A DNA stretch of 64,000 nt, taken from NCBI RefSeq assembly GCF_028372415.1, contig NC_092878.1, forward strand, positions 2,197,501-2,261,500, written 5' to 3'. The notes under the pieces are model-generated. The model did not search any database and was not told where the DNA came from. It saw nothing but the letters and a program-made list of their open reading frames with translations. The stretch comes from Notamacropus eugenii. Lineage: Eukaryota; Chordata; Mammalia; Diprotodontia; Macropodidae. Within the stretch, counting starts at the first letter, position 1; every line of letters starts with the position of its first letter. The translations under genes were made by a program, and so were the position numbers. Positions 11,765 to 22,620 of the stretch are shown here, in pieces.

Positions 11765-12595
11765 TTAGGGGTTCTTAAACTGGGGTCCATGGCTGGTGAA
11801 TAGATTTGAAGGGGACTGCGAACTTGGATAGGGAAAGTATTTTGCCGAATGTGTTTTAATAGAATTATTTGTCATTATATCCTTGTAACAGCAAGCACCC
11901 TGACACATCCAGGATGGCCTGCTAGCATAAGTTCTTACATCTGCTTTTCTAAAAGGAAAAGCAACTTTTGAGGAGTCAACAATCTTCTTTAATCACATAT
12001 ACCAAGAGAGAAAATACAAGGAGAGAAATAAAAACCAACAGACAGGGCTTCTAACTGTTTGACCATAAGCAATACATACATCACAGATCATCAGACAGAT
12101 CTGTCTAACCATTACATATGTACATAGTTGCCAGAAAGAAAAAACTAACATCCAGGTTTTCAAAGCCAGGCAACTCCTTAATAGCTTCCCAGAGTCCACC
12201 GGGCACACAAACCTTCTTCCAAAGAGTGAACCTCAAAGCAAAACCTCACCTCAGAGTACATATACACTTTTCAGAGCCAGAGGGAATTACAATCCTCTGT
12301 GAACAGATTCCCATCACTGGGACCCAGGACCTCATTAGAAATTAACAAAAGGTGTGGGCCTTCCTACAAAACAAGCCTCCCCAATCAAGTTTCCCTTAAT
12401 GGGCTCCACCTGAGACCTATTAATGGGTGGGGAAAATCTTTAACTCTCATTAACATTACAACCATGAATTTTAACTTATGCATTTAAAAACATAATTCTA
12501 AGAAAGGGTCCACAAGTTTCACCAGAACGACAAAAAGAGACCATGATATGCACCACCACCAACAAAAAGTTAAGAAGGGGCTGCAACATGCACAC
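11765..12595. mobile_element. hAT-like DNA transposon split by an LTR
   Basis: The left part, 11765-11895, starts AGGGGTTCTTAAACTGGGGT. The right part, 12478-12595, has 'tctaagaaagggtccacaag' and ends 'aaagttaagaaggggctg'. They match the two ends of a hAT-type element with 'ggttcttaac' inverted termini. No transposase frame is present. Confidence 0.5.
11900..12475 (-). mobile_element. Solo LTR of an endogenous retrovirus (fossil), family not identified
   Basis: About 570 bases of different composition separate the two transposon halves. On the minus strand the segment begins near TGTTAATGAGAG and has a poly(A)-signal-like ATTAAAG near its 3' end, as an LTR would. No internal retroviral sequence adjoins it, so it looks like a solo LTR. 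It is younger than the DNA transposon it interrupts. The ends are approximate because I see no clean target duplication. Confidence 0.45.
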
Positions 12596-12599
12596 ATCT

Positions 12600-12985
12600 A
12601 GCATTGAAGACCAGACCTGCTTTGACACTCTCCTCTTCTTATCCTATACCCAGTCATGGGACTAGGTGAGTTTAGGACTAGGTAGCTTGCCTTCTGTTGA
12701 GAGGGGACCCTCTTTTCTGACACTCACTGGCTCATTAAATAGCCCCTACTTGGGGAGACAATAATTATAATCATATTTATAATTATATACATATAATATA
12801 TATTAAAATTATAATGCACAATCTAGGGATTTCCCAAAAGGAAGGACATAACAGGTATGCAATATACAGTAGGAACTGAGGATGACAGGTAATTTATTCC
12901 TAAGCATAACAGAATCATGGCAGCCATTACTCTGCGACGCAGTGATAGGACCCTCCTGGCCATTGTTCACATTAAACACCCTATC
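12600..12985. other. No gene seen; short AT-rich stretch
   Basis: Single-copy-looking sequence with an AT-rich run at about 12765-12830 made of TATAATTATA-type units. There is no supportable coding frame. Confidence 0.4.
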
Positions 12986-13155
12986 TCCCAACTCCATGCA
13001 TTTTCACTATCTGTCTTCCTGCCCAGAATTCTCCTTCCTCATCTCAACCTCCTGACTTCCTTCAGGTCTCACCTAAAATCTCACCTTCTCCCAGAAGCCT
13101 TTTCTCCCTCTTCCCTAATCTTAGCACCTTTTCTCTGAGATCATCTCCATTTTAT

Positions 13156-13191
<36 letters not shown>

Positions 13192-13400
13192 TATATATAT
13201 GTGTATATGTATATGTGTGTGTGTATATGTATATATATGTATGTATGTATATATATATATCTTGTTTATACATAATTACTTGTACATTGTCTCCCTCATT
13301 AGACTGTAACCTTCTTGAAGGTAGGAACCATCTTTAACGTCTTTGTATTCTCATAGCTTAGCACAGTGACTGGCATATAGTAGGCACTTGATTAATGTGG
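12985..13400 (+). mobile_element. L2 LINE 3' end carrying a TA/TG microsatellite
   Basis: Sense L2: 'caccctatctcccaactcca', 'tcacctaaaatctcaccttc', 'ctccctcattagactgtaac' and the 3' end 'cttagcacagtgactggcat'. A TA/TG repeat at 13158-13262 has expanded inside the copy. Confidence 0.8.
13158..13262. repeat. (TA)n/(TG)n microsatellite
   Basis: About 105 bases of alternating TA with TGTG and TATG interruptions, wholly inside an L2 copy. Confidence 0.9.
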
Positions 13401-13407
13401 ATTAATT

Positions 13408-13612
13408 TATTGGAATCAGAAAGACCTGAATTCAAATCTGATCTCAGATACTGTGTTTGAGACACTGTGCTACCCTGGCCAAGTCATTTATCTCTGTTGC
13501 CTCTGTTTTCTCAACTGTAAAATGAGAATTGTAATAGAATCAAATGAGATATTCATAAAGCACTTAGCACAATGCCTGGCATATAGGGAGTATTTAATAA
13601 ATGCTTGCATCC
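13408..13612 (+). mobile_element. MAR-type CORE-SINE
   Basis: 'agacctgaattcaaatctga', CORE 'ctctgttttctcaactgtaa', 'atcaaatgagatattcataa', and the end 'gcctggcatatagggagtat'. Confidence 0.8.
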
Positions 13613-13639
13613 CTCCCCGCCATCACCATTGGCGAATTC

Positions 13640-13915
13640 TTTTCAGAGCCTCCTTTATGTGGATGAACCCAAACTATCCATGCTTAATTCCCCTCCTGAC
13701 TGTATTTCTGCCTCTAAAGACTTTGGTACCATGCCACTACCTGGGTACTGCTTCTGTTGTGCCCCTCCTCCTTTTCTGCTTTCTTTTTATGTCTTCCACC
13801 ATTTATAATATAAGCTCCTTGAAGGCAAGGCATCTTCCTTTTTTCTTCTATTTGTAACTTCAAGGTCTAGCACATTGCCCATTTCAGAGTAAGTATTTAA
13901 TACATGCTTGTTATC
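13640..13915 (+). mobile_element. L2 LINE 3' end
   Basis: Sense L2 tail with 'tataagctccttgaaggcaa', 'ggtctagcacattgcccatt' and a final 'aagtatttaatacatgcttg'. The 5' part is poorly preserved. Confidence 0.65.
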
Positions 13916-13919
13916 TACT

Positions 13920-15490
13920 TCTCTAATCTTTAAACCTAATTAAAACATAGAGCAGTTTTTCCAATACTGCTATTTGGGCAATTTATATTTAACCTTAGCT
14001 AAGCACTAGCTCATCAAATAGCCAAGCTTTGGTTCATCTTCTTTTTTGGTGCCTGGCTTCTATGTAGAAATATCTCTTGCTGCCAGTCCAATCTGGCACT
14101 GCCAAAGCCTCAACCAGTTACTCCACTACTGTACACAGAGACATCTGAACCTTTCGAGCCCACAAGGTTATTTATTCAACACAGGAAGCACAAGAGAGAC
14201 AGTATTACCAGTCACATGAGCAAGCTTACCGAGAAAACAGAGTAAAGGACTCTGTCCTTCCCCATTCTTCCCTGGAGCCACATTTTACCTCCTTGAGGGT
14301 TATCATAGCCAAGAGAGTAGAGCTTAAAGCTGTTTCTTCTTTTAGCACATGAAACACCCTGCCACCCTGCTGCTGTCACAGGATGGGATGGAGGTGCGGG
14401 TGGGAAGAATCAAAGGAAATTTTAGGGTTTTTTTCACATCATAGCAAAACAAATCCTTTCAGCAAAAGGTCATCCCATGACTCGAAAAAGCCCCTGAGTC
14501 CCACATGATCAGTCATAAGTAGGAAAAGGAATATCTGTACATGCTCTATCCAACCCACTTTTACACAGATGAGTCTAACAGGTGGTGTGGAGAGTATGGT
14601 GGGCTAGAACTGCATGCAGCGATGCTCACCCACACCTGGTTTGTTCACTTTCAATCTGCCATTCACAGAAAGCAGAACTTTATTGGGCAATTAACTTATT
14701 AACCAACTGGGAGGATACAGAATTATTTGACCACCAGATGGTTCTCTGACTAGTAAACAGCCTACTCTCCTCCTACCACTTGCTATGTCTCCCAAACCTG
14801 TGTGGTGGTAGCTGGCTTCCAGGGTTCAATAGAAGTCTAAGGATACGATCCGCAATATGCCTCCCCAAATGACCAAAAATATAAAATCTCTCTCATCCCT
14901 GCTCTATGAGCTGACCCATGGTTGTACTCCCTCCTCTTCATTTAGACCCCAGTGATCCACAGGATTTAACAATTCACTCTTGTTGGCTGTGAGTTAGTGT
15001 AACCATCAGGAAGTAATAAATCCAAAGAAAGTGTAAGGCTTTTGAATTTCCACTTGGTATAACTATTCTGTACTCTAATTTCTTCATCCAGATGTTAAAA
15101 GGAGAGGGAGAAGAAAGCAACAGAACTGTATTTTGCTTGATCTCACCTGGGCTGTGTTTCATGCCATATCATGTTCTTCCTGTCAGCATCAGTCCATTCT
15201 TCTCATCTGCCTTAGATTCACAGCTTCCCAGGTCTCTTCTCCAAGTCCCACAGTGCTCTAGAAACAATTTCAGATCTGACTTTGTGCCTCTGCCTCACTG
15301 AGCTGCTCAGGTATCAGTTCAGGACACCCTCTCCTCCACAGATGCCCAGAAGAACAATCCAAAAATGGACTTTTGATGGACTGCTCTTGGGCTGTGGCCT
15401 AGAAAGTGACTAAGGGGCAGAGAGAGATGAGACCCAAAAACCAGCCCTTCTCCCATTTCTTCAATAGTATCATACTCAGGGGTATATGTG
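13920..15490. other. Unassigned sequence, perhaps part of an old LTR element
   Basis: About 1.5 kb without a supportable host gene. It contains repeat copy A, and no protein family is recognised in any frame. Confidence 0.35.
14684..14860 (-). repeat. Diverged direct repeat, copy A (possible LTR)
   Basis: The segment from 'ttaacttattaaccaactgg' to 'agtctaaggatacgatccgc' is clearly similar to 15708-15880 in the same orientation. On the minus strand an AATAAAG motif lies just beyond it, as at the 3' part of an LTR. Family unknown. Confidence 0.55.
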
Positions 15491-15660
15491 TGAGAGGGGG
15501 AGGATAAGAGCAAGTAAATATAAAATATAGACAAAATTAATACAAAGTAGTTGGGTGGCACGAATTAGAGAAGGCCTCTTGTAGGAGGTGGTATTTGCCC
15601 TAAGCCTTAAAGCCAGTGAGGGATTCCAGGAGGCAGAGGTAAGGAGAGGCAACCTATACA
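15490..15660 (-). mobile_element. L2 LINE fragment, 3' UTR
   Basis: Antisense L2 block: 'agagaaggcctcttgtagga', 'ggtggtatttgccctaagcc', 'ggattccaggaggcagaggt'. Confidence 0.6.
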
Positions 15661-15707
15661 AAGATACAATTGAATCAGTCACTTAACTGAAGGGTTAGCT
15701 AGCTCAT

Positions 15708-15880
15708 CCAATAATTAACTAATTAACCAGCTGAGGGGGTGTGGAATTATTTGGCCACCAGATAGTTCTCTGACCAGTGAATAACCTACTCTTCCTCTTT
15801 CTTCCTGCTCTCACTCTCTGTGTAGAATTAGTTGGCTCCCACAATTCAATAGAGGTTTTAAGATAATGATCTGTAATGTT
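15708..15880 (-). repeat. Diverged direct repeat, copy B (possible LTR)
   Basis: It matches copy A over about 175 bases ('gaattatttggccaccagat', 'ttctctgaccagtgaataac', 'cacaattcaatagaggtttt'). The copies lie about 1.0 kb apart. The sequence between them has no recognisable retroviral frame. Confidence 0.55.
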
Positions 15881-15924
15881 ATTCTGGAAATAGTATTCAG
15901 TGATTTCAACCATGCAGATTAAGG

Positions 15925-16118
15925 GGATCACAGATTTAGAACTAGAATGGATTTTCAGAGGCCATAAGCCTAACTCTTCATTTTACAGCTGAAAACCTAA
16001 GGACAGCAAGATTTCGTGATTTGCCTGTGGTCACAGAGCTAGTGAGTGTCTGGGAGAGTATTTGAACTCAGTTGTTACCTGATGGTGTAATGTCCTAACC
16101 ATTTCACCAACTTGCCTT
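15925..16118 (-). mobile_element. THER/MIR3-type CORE-SINE
   Basis: Antisense: 'gatcacagatttagaactag', 'cattttacagctgaaaacc', 'gtcacagagctagtgagtgt'. Confidence 0.75.
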
Positions 16119-16875
16119 TACTGCCTTAATAGCTATGTGACACTGTCTACAATGTCTATCATTCTTTTTGAATGAACAAATTTTTTATCATGTTGTATTC
16201 AAACTTCAATATTCCAAAGGACCCACTAGCTCATTTGATGTGGGCACTGGACTCTTTCTTTGACCTTGCAGAATGCAACTTTCTTCCGCCTTCTTACCCT
16301 GTGTTCTTGTTCATTCCATTCGCTAAATTAGTGGTTTTTCACCTGCAAATTGTCCAAAAACGGTACTTTGAAAGACCCATATTCGGTAAAGGAAGTGGCC
16401 TCTTTTTTCCTCCAAGAATTATGCTATTAATTTTTTAAAGCAAACGATTAGATTTTCTGCTATGGTGTGAACCTTCTACTCTTTGTTAGCATCAACAATA
16501 GCTCCTCTGAAGTTTCTAAAGCTTTAGAATTTTCTCCCATCAGCTGTACAAACAGCAAAATATTCCTTTTAAGAACCATTTTTTAAAAAAACTTTGCTCT
16601 TAAACCTGCAGAGATGGTTTTCTTCTGTGAAATGCTTTTCCTGTGTAACCTGGCTTCCACCCAAGTCAGGAGCATATTGCGTGACAGTGTAGGAGGGATA
16701 CTGACATCTGACTGACTGAGGGAATAATGATCAGGACACATGATAAGTAAGGGACTTACTGAGTTGGTTCCAGAGATTCTCTGGGAGAGACACATGGATG
16801 TAAAAAAAAAAAAAAACTCCAGGAGAGAGGAAAGATTGGATTCAAAATAGTATTCCATAGAAATGTAAAACTATT
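16118..16875. other. No gene seen
   Basis: About 750 bases of single-copy-looking AT-rich sequence. The frames of 88-91 codons here have no recognisable content. Confidence 0.4.
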
Positions 16876-16891
16876 AAAAAAATCATCTTTG

Positions 16892-17315
16892 CAGCAACAA
16901 CCACAGTGTGTGAGAGTTTTTTCTGGTAGACTTAGATTTTTGTAATAACACAAGAACTTCTTACCAAAAAAAAAAAAAAAATCCCAATGGAGGATCTCAA
17001 GGCAAAATGCCTGCCACACTCAGAGAGAGAAATATGGAAGTCACTCACATATTGTAGCAGATCATGTTTGTGTATGTGTATGTGTTTGTGTATCATGTTC
17101 TGATGTGTTATACGATTTCTTTCATTTATCTTAGTCTGACTACATAGCATGACTATAGTGAAAATATACTCAATAGGAAAGTATATGTAGAATCTATACA
17201 GAATTGTATGCAGTCGTGGGGAGGGGGGGGGAGTGGGGGGTAGGTGGGGGGGATAAAATCACAATTGTATGGCAGTGACTGTTAAACATTACAAAATAAA
17301 AAAAAAAAAACAAAA
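16892..17315 (+). mobile_element. 5'-truncated L1 (3' UTR only) with 16-bp target duplication
   Basis: The insert starts 'cagcaacaaccacagtgtgt' and follows the 3' UTR of the L1 at 30.66-31.06 kb block by block, including the G-rich tract and an A-rich tail. It is flanked by an exact copy of AAAAAAATCATCTTTG at 16876-16891 and 17315-17330. The perfect duplication suggests it is among the younger insertions here. Confidence 0.9.
17217..17252 (+). other. G-rich tract, potential G-quadruplex, in L1 3' UTR
   Basis: There are at least four runs of four or more G within 36 bases: GGGG, a run of nine, a run of six and a run of seven. A matching but shorter tract lies in the other L1 at about 30957-31000. 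G-rich 3' UTR tracts are a known feature of mammalian L1. Confidence 0.75.
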
Positions 17316-17394
17316 AAAAAATCATCTTTGGTCAAATCCTCCTCTCTTCTCTCCCCCTCCCCTACCCCATCCCTTCAAGATGTTTCTGGAGGGG

Positions 17395-17575
17395 GAAAAG
17401 GGGGCTAGATTTTTCACCTGGAGACCTGGGTTGGAATATTAGCTCTGCCACTATTTATGTGACCTTAGGCAAAATATAACCTCTGGGCCTCAGTTTGCTC
17501 ATTGTAAAAATGAGGGGGTTGAATTAATTTACTTCCAAGGTCTCTCTCATCTCTAATTTATGACCCCATGATACA
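17395..17575 (+). mobile_element. THER/MIR-type CORE-SINE
   Basis: 'ggagacctgggttggaatat', CORE 'cctcagtttgctcattgtaa', and the L2-like tail 'catctctaatttatgacccc'. Confidence 0.75.
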
Positions 17576-17579
17576 TATT

Positions 17580-18467
17580 GGGAAAGTTTCCATTGATTCA
17601 AAGCCAGATGAACAACTTGTATGATGACCATAAGAATGTAAAGAAAATAACACCAAAAAACTTCAGAACTCTGACTAGTAAAATATCCAAACATGGCTGC
17701 AGAGGACTAAAGGAGCATGTGTCTCAACAGAGAGATGAGGAATTGTTGGTGTAGAATGCGGCACACACTTCCAGACTTGGCCAATGTGCTGATTGGTATT
17801 TTGTTACAAGAAGGGGGTTCTAATTGGGAACGATTTCCAAAGGGCTATCAAACTGTGCATACTCTGTAACTCAGCAATACCACGGAAACTCAAAAGGATC
17901 CATATGGCCAAAAATATTTGCAGAAGTCCATTTTGCGGTTACAAAGAATTGGAAATTGAGGGGATGCCCATCATCAGTTGGGGAATGACTGAATAAGACA
18001 TAATATATGATTGTGATGGAACATTACTGTACTACAAGAAATGATGAGAAGAATGGTTTCACAAATAGCCGGGAAGACTTAGATAAACTGATTAAAAGTG
18101 TAGTGGGCAGAACCAGGAAACACCATACAAAGGAACAGAAATATTGTAATGGTGATAAACTGTGAAAAACTTCACTACTCTCATACAGTGATCTAAGAGA
18201 ATTTCAAAGGTCTCATGATAAAAAATGCTATCTACCTTCGGAGAGAAAACTGATGTACTTGTAAGTACAGATTTACTTGTAAGTACATACTCTTTTTCAC
18301 TTAACTTGTTTTTTTTCTTTTTGTTTTCTTTTTGTTTCTTTGCAACATGGCTGATATGGAAATATGTTTTGCATGTCTTCACAGGTATAATTGATACAAT
18401 GCTGTTTGCTTTCTCAGTTGGTGGAGAAGGGTTTGGGGGGAGGGAGAAAATTTAGAACTCAACGTTT
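17580..18467 (+). mobile_element. Older L1 3' part, interrupted by a second L1
   Basis: It includes the ORF2 end and 3' UTR: 'ccaaagggctatcaaactgt', 'aagaattggaaattgagggg', 'gaaatgatgagaagaatggt', and a tail that reaches 'tttagaactcaacgttt'. The tail resumes at 19286-19335. It is clearly more diverged than the inserted copy. The 17580-17815 part may be a separate 3' UTR piece. Confidence 0.8.
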
Positions 18468-19285
18468 ATTTTTTCCTGCAGTTACATGTCCAGAAAACTT
18501 TTAGCATTCATTTTTACAAGATTTTCAGTTCCAAATTTTTCTCCCTCCCTCCCTCTAGAAATGATAAGCAGTTTCATATAGTTTATTCATCTGCTATCAT
18601 GTAAAAAATATTTCCATATTCATCACAGATTGTGAAAGAAGAAACAGATCAACAGGAGAAAAAATCATGAGAAAGAATAAAGTGAAAAAAACATTGACCT
18701 GCATTCAGAATCCATCAGTTCTTTATCTGGATATCGATAGCATTTTCCTTCATGAGTCCTTTGTACTTGTCTTGGATCATCATGTTGCTGAGAAGAGCTG
18801 AGTCTTCATAGCTGATTATCACACAATATTGCTAATACTATGTACAATGTTTTCCTGGTTCTGCTCATTTCACTTTGTATCCATGTGCACAAGTTTTTCC
18901 AGGTTTTTCTGAAATCTACCTGTTCATATCCTTTGACCATTTATCAATTGGGGAATGGCTTATATTCTTATAAATTTGCCTCAATTCTCTATATATTTGA
19001 AAAATGAGGCTTTTATCAGAGACAATTGCTACAAAGTTTGTTTCCCAGCTTTCTGTTTTCCTTTTATTCTTGATTGCATCAGTTTTGATTATATGAAAGC
19101 TTTTTAATTTAATATAATCAAAATTATCTATTCTGCATTTTGTAATACTCTCTGTTGGTTTGGTCATGAATTCTTCCCCTCCCCATACATCTGACAGGGA
19201 GACTATCTCCTGCTCTTCTAATTTGCTTATAGTATCACCCTTTATGTCTAAATCATGCACCTGTTTTGACCTTATCTTGGTATAC
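18468..19285 (-). mobile_element. L1 inserted into the older L1, with internal deletion
   Basis: An antisense L1 flanked by AGAACTCAACGTTT (18454-18467) and AGAACTCAACATTT (19286-19299), which is a 14-base target duplication with one mismatch. Compared with the copy at 26.4-28.4 kb it lacks about 490 bases, joined at CCTGTTCAT (18919-18927). A minus-strand frame of 114 codons covers a late part of ORF2. Confidence 0.85.
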
Positions 19286-19334
19286 AGAACTCAACATTTT
19301 AAAAAAATTAATGTTAAAATAAATAAAGTATAAA

Positions 19335-20765
19335 AAATAAGAGAGAAATCTAGGGCTGGTGATAGGGTACCACAGGGAACTTGGGGTAATGTAAAAAGAA
19401 AAGAAGAGAAAAGAAAACTAATCAACAAAACACTTTTTAAAATGCTTCCATCTGTTACAAAAATTAAACTTTCATAGCAGAGATCCCATTAAGGGCTAAG
19501 ATCTTTTTTCTCACCTGTCCATAAATTTTCATTTTTTGTAATTACTTCAAAGATCCCAGAACCACAGCTCTCAAAAATCACCAGTCTTTGAACCTTTCTG
19601 CTTTTGTACTTCAGTGTCATGGATTTAAGTCAACAATTTTTATATATCCTTTAATAGTTTGTTTATTTAGAGTGTGAGAAGAGGCAGAGCTATTTAAGCC
19701 GTGATATTCTGAGAGTATCTGTCAAAGCTTAACATTTGCAGCTGTCCAAGATCAGCCACACACACAGTACAACTTGGCAAAGGAAAATGTTCAGGGAGAG
19801 GAAAAGGAAAGCAAGTGAGAAAAAAGGAGAGAAACAGGAAGAAAGAGATGAGAAGTCCTGCCTCCCCCATGCTTGGCTACAGGAGGCCCCTTTTTACTGT
19901 TCCAAGGCCGAAGTCTCAACCTCACCCTTTATAACCCCTCCTTGTCACTTAGCCTTAGAGTCCCAAGGGGGAAGGATGTTGCCAACCCCACTATACCCCA
20001 TATCTAGCTTTGGTCTGCCCCTCACCGTAACTCTAGAGACACTGTCCTCTTCCACAGTCGTAGCCCCAGTTTGCTCAATACCACCCAACTTTAAGCCACC
20101 GTGTTTGGAGGACCTGTTCCAAATTCAGAGGTTTGAGGGCAACAATATTCACTTTGTTCTGTGTCCCTTCTAATTTTTATCTTTCTTGACCATCAAAGTC
20201 CTATAGGTGGAAATTTCAATAGTTTACCATTTAACTCACTTAAAGATATGATTCCTTCTTCCCAATTTCTTAAAGGGTAGATTTCTGCCAGTAGACTAAA
20301 GGAATAGGAAGATTTCTTAAGGTTCCCTCAGGGGTTCTGAAGTTTGTAAATGTTAGAAATTGTCAAAAGAGTAGGCTGCCAATTTTGCTGGTATTATAGA
20401 CTGACTTGAGGACTTTGTTCTTGGATATGGTAACAAAAGAGATGGTAATGAATCTTCTTTAATATTATTTTCATTTAAAATCTCATATCCAGCTCTAGTG
20501 GTACATACAACAGAGTGTGAGAAAATGGCTCTAAGAAATTTATAGTTTTTTTCTCATTTTTTCTAGTTGAATTTAATTCACAGCCTTAAAGTTTTCCATA
20601 CATGTTTGGTTTGAAAGCTCCTTTAGAGACTAGTGTAAGTCATGTTCCCGAAAACTCATAACTCCTAGTATTATTCCTTGTGTCCATGAAGTGGGGTTCA
20701 CTGAATAATTTTTGATGATTATACAGAATCCAAGGAAAAAGGAAACTGATATTCTATAAAAAGTA
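19335..20765. other. No gene supported; mostly single-copy sequence
   Basis: A 145-codon plus frame at 19736-20173 is the largest here. It is lysine/glutamate-rich then proline/serine-rich and matches no family I know. There is no splice or promoter context to support it. Confidence 0.4.
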
Positions 20766-20767
20766 CA

Positions 20768-20965
20768 GGGGCAGCACAGATAGAAATGAAGTAGATCGGA
20801 GTGAAAAATTCCTAGATTCGAATCCTGAGTCTAAAAGAGACTAATTATGATTAAATGAGCGAGTTACAACCTCTCTGAGCCTCAGTTTTCTGATATGTAA
20901 GGAGGGATAGGTTAGACTAAGTGGCCATCAAGGTTTCTCCAGCTCTAAATCTATGATTTTATGAT
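20768..20965 (+). mobile_element. THER/MIR-type CORE-SINE
   Basis: 'aggggcagcacagatagaaa', 'attcgaatcctgagtct', 'ctgagcctcagttttctgat', and the tail 'ctccagctctaaatctatga'. Confidence 0.75.
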
Positions 20966-21975
20966 ATTCCAAGTAGAAGTAAAGCATGGCCACAGAGAGC
21001 ATTTGACACAGAGTCTTAATGAACCTTTTTCATTAAGCATAGAACCTTTCTGATACTGCTTAGTTCTGCCTTGGTGCCTTTAGCCTCTGAATCACACATT
21101 TCTTTAGTCAATAATATCAAGTCAACCTACATTCTTTGTGGTTCTTTGAGACACTCTCTAATGAATTTCTATCTTCAAACTCCCTCCATTGTCTCAGTCT
21201 AGTCAAGGATTAACCACCTCTCAATTCCAATAACCCCAAATTGCTTGTAAACGTAAACAGTTTGGTTCAATGTGGGCTCGGTAATACTTGGGTAGAGAAG
21301 ATTCTAAGGTCTGCAGACTTCTCGCTCTGACTTCATTGCTATTGTATTAAAAGTCAAACTTGCCCGTGGAGAGTGCTAAATGAATACTTTAACAAAAATT
21401 AGGGGGTTTGGAAGGCGCTTACCCTTTAATTGTCTGTCTTATCGCTGCTGTGGTAACTTAAATATAACTCCCTAACCATAGTGTTCTTAACCTATTTAAA
21501 CATTCAATTTAAAATCCGTTATCCAGCAGTATAATTCACAAAGAATGTAAAAAGATTAACTATGCAGTAAATAGCGACATCAGAAACATAGGCTCATTTG
21601 GGAGCAAGCTGCTCATGGGTCTTTCAACTCTTCAGCCAGTACAACAGATGTTTGGGTTTTTGAAAATTTCCTTCAAAAAATCAGTTTCAGAGAAGTATAC
21701 ACATGAGTTAAAATAAAGGAGTTTGCAGATATTCGTGCAACTCTTTACAATAGCGTCATGAAAATATAATTATAGCCAGTAGTCATAGTCTTAGGGTAAT
21801 AGAATTTTAAACCCTTGGAGATTAAGTAACTGACTGATTGAATCACCTTAAGTATTGGGTAAAAGGGTCTTGTGAGAGGGAGACGAGTACTGTGATCCTA
21901 AGAAGCATGTGGAACTTTAAATTCACTGATTCAGAAATCCTAGTGCTGAAAGAGGTCCAAGGGGTAACAGAATCA
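20965..21975. other. Single-copy sequence without gene or repeat seen
   Basis: About 1 kb free of recognisable transposon sequence. The part at 21240-21600 has balanced composition and homeodomain-like TTAAT/ATTTA motifs, so it is a possible conserved non-coding element (inference). Confidence 0.4.
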
Positions 21976-22620
21976 ATCACAGACATAGAAACTCGAAGAT
22001 AGGAAGGGCACTGAAAGGTCATCTAATCCAACCAGTTCCTGACTAACAATGCCCTTCACACTATCCAATGCAACTCAGTAAGCATTTATTAAATACCTGC
22101 TCTGTGCTACATAATGTGTAAGACACTAAAATGGTCATTTATAACCTTCCCTAGAAGACCTCTAGTGAAAAAGTAATCTAACCGTCTTAAAAGCCCAGTC
22201 CGTTACACTTTGGACAGCTCTGATTGTTAGACTGGTTCTCTCTGTCTCTGTCTCTGTCTCTCTCTCCTCCCCTCCTCTCCATCTCTCCCCCACTCTCTCC
22301 CTCTTTTTCATTTCTACCATTGCCATTAGTTTTTCCCTCAGAAACCAAAATCAAGACTGATCCCTTTTTCTTGAGATCAGAGAGCCTAAAAGACTTATCC
22401 AAATCAAATATCCCTAGGGGACTTTAGTCCCCTGGCCACATTGGCAGTCCTCAACTAAACACTAAGATGTCCACTAGTTTGTCAACGTACTTCGTAAAAT
22501 GTGGTACCTAGAACCATATTCCATATGTGATCTAATCAGGACAGAGCATGGAATGACTCTTCTGCTCCCTCATTAGGGACACCATTCCCTCTCTTAATAC
22601 ATCCTAAGTTCTCATTAACT
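21975..22620 (-). mobile_element. L3/CR1 LINE 3' region, interrupted
   Basis: Antisense CR1-type blocks: 'aggtcatctaatccaaccag', 'ggacagctctgattgttaga', 'cctagaaccatattccatat', 'gggacaccattccctctctt'. A short L2 piece at 22083-22145 and a CT-rich microsatellite at 22235-22330 lie inside. Confidence 0.65.
22235..22330. repeat. CT/CTGTCT-rich microsatellite
   Basis: Repeated TCTCTGTCTC units grading into CTCTCC runs. It produces mirror-image open frames on both strands that are not genes. Confidence 0.85.

Noticed and set aside
19736-20173. 145-codon plus frame in single-copy sequence
   Set aside because: It begins with a non-ATG codon, has a low-complexity Lys/Glu start and a Pro/Ser-rich end, matches no family I know, and has no promoter, splice or retrocopy signs.
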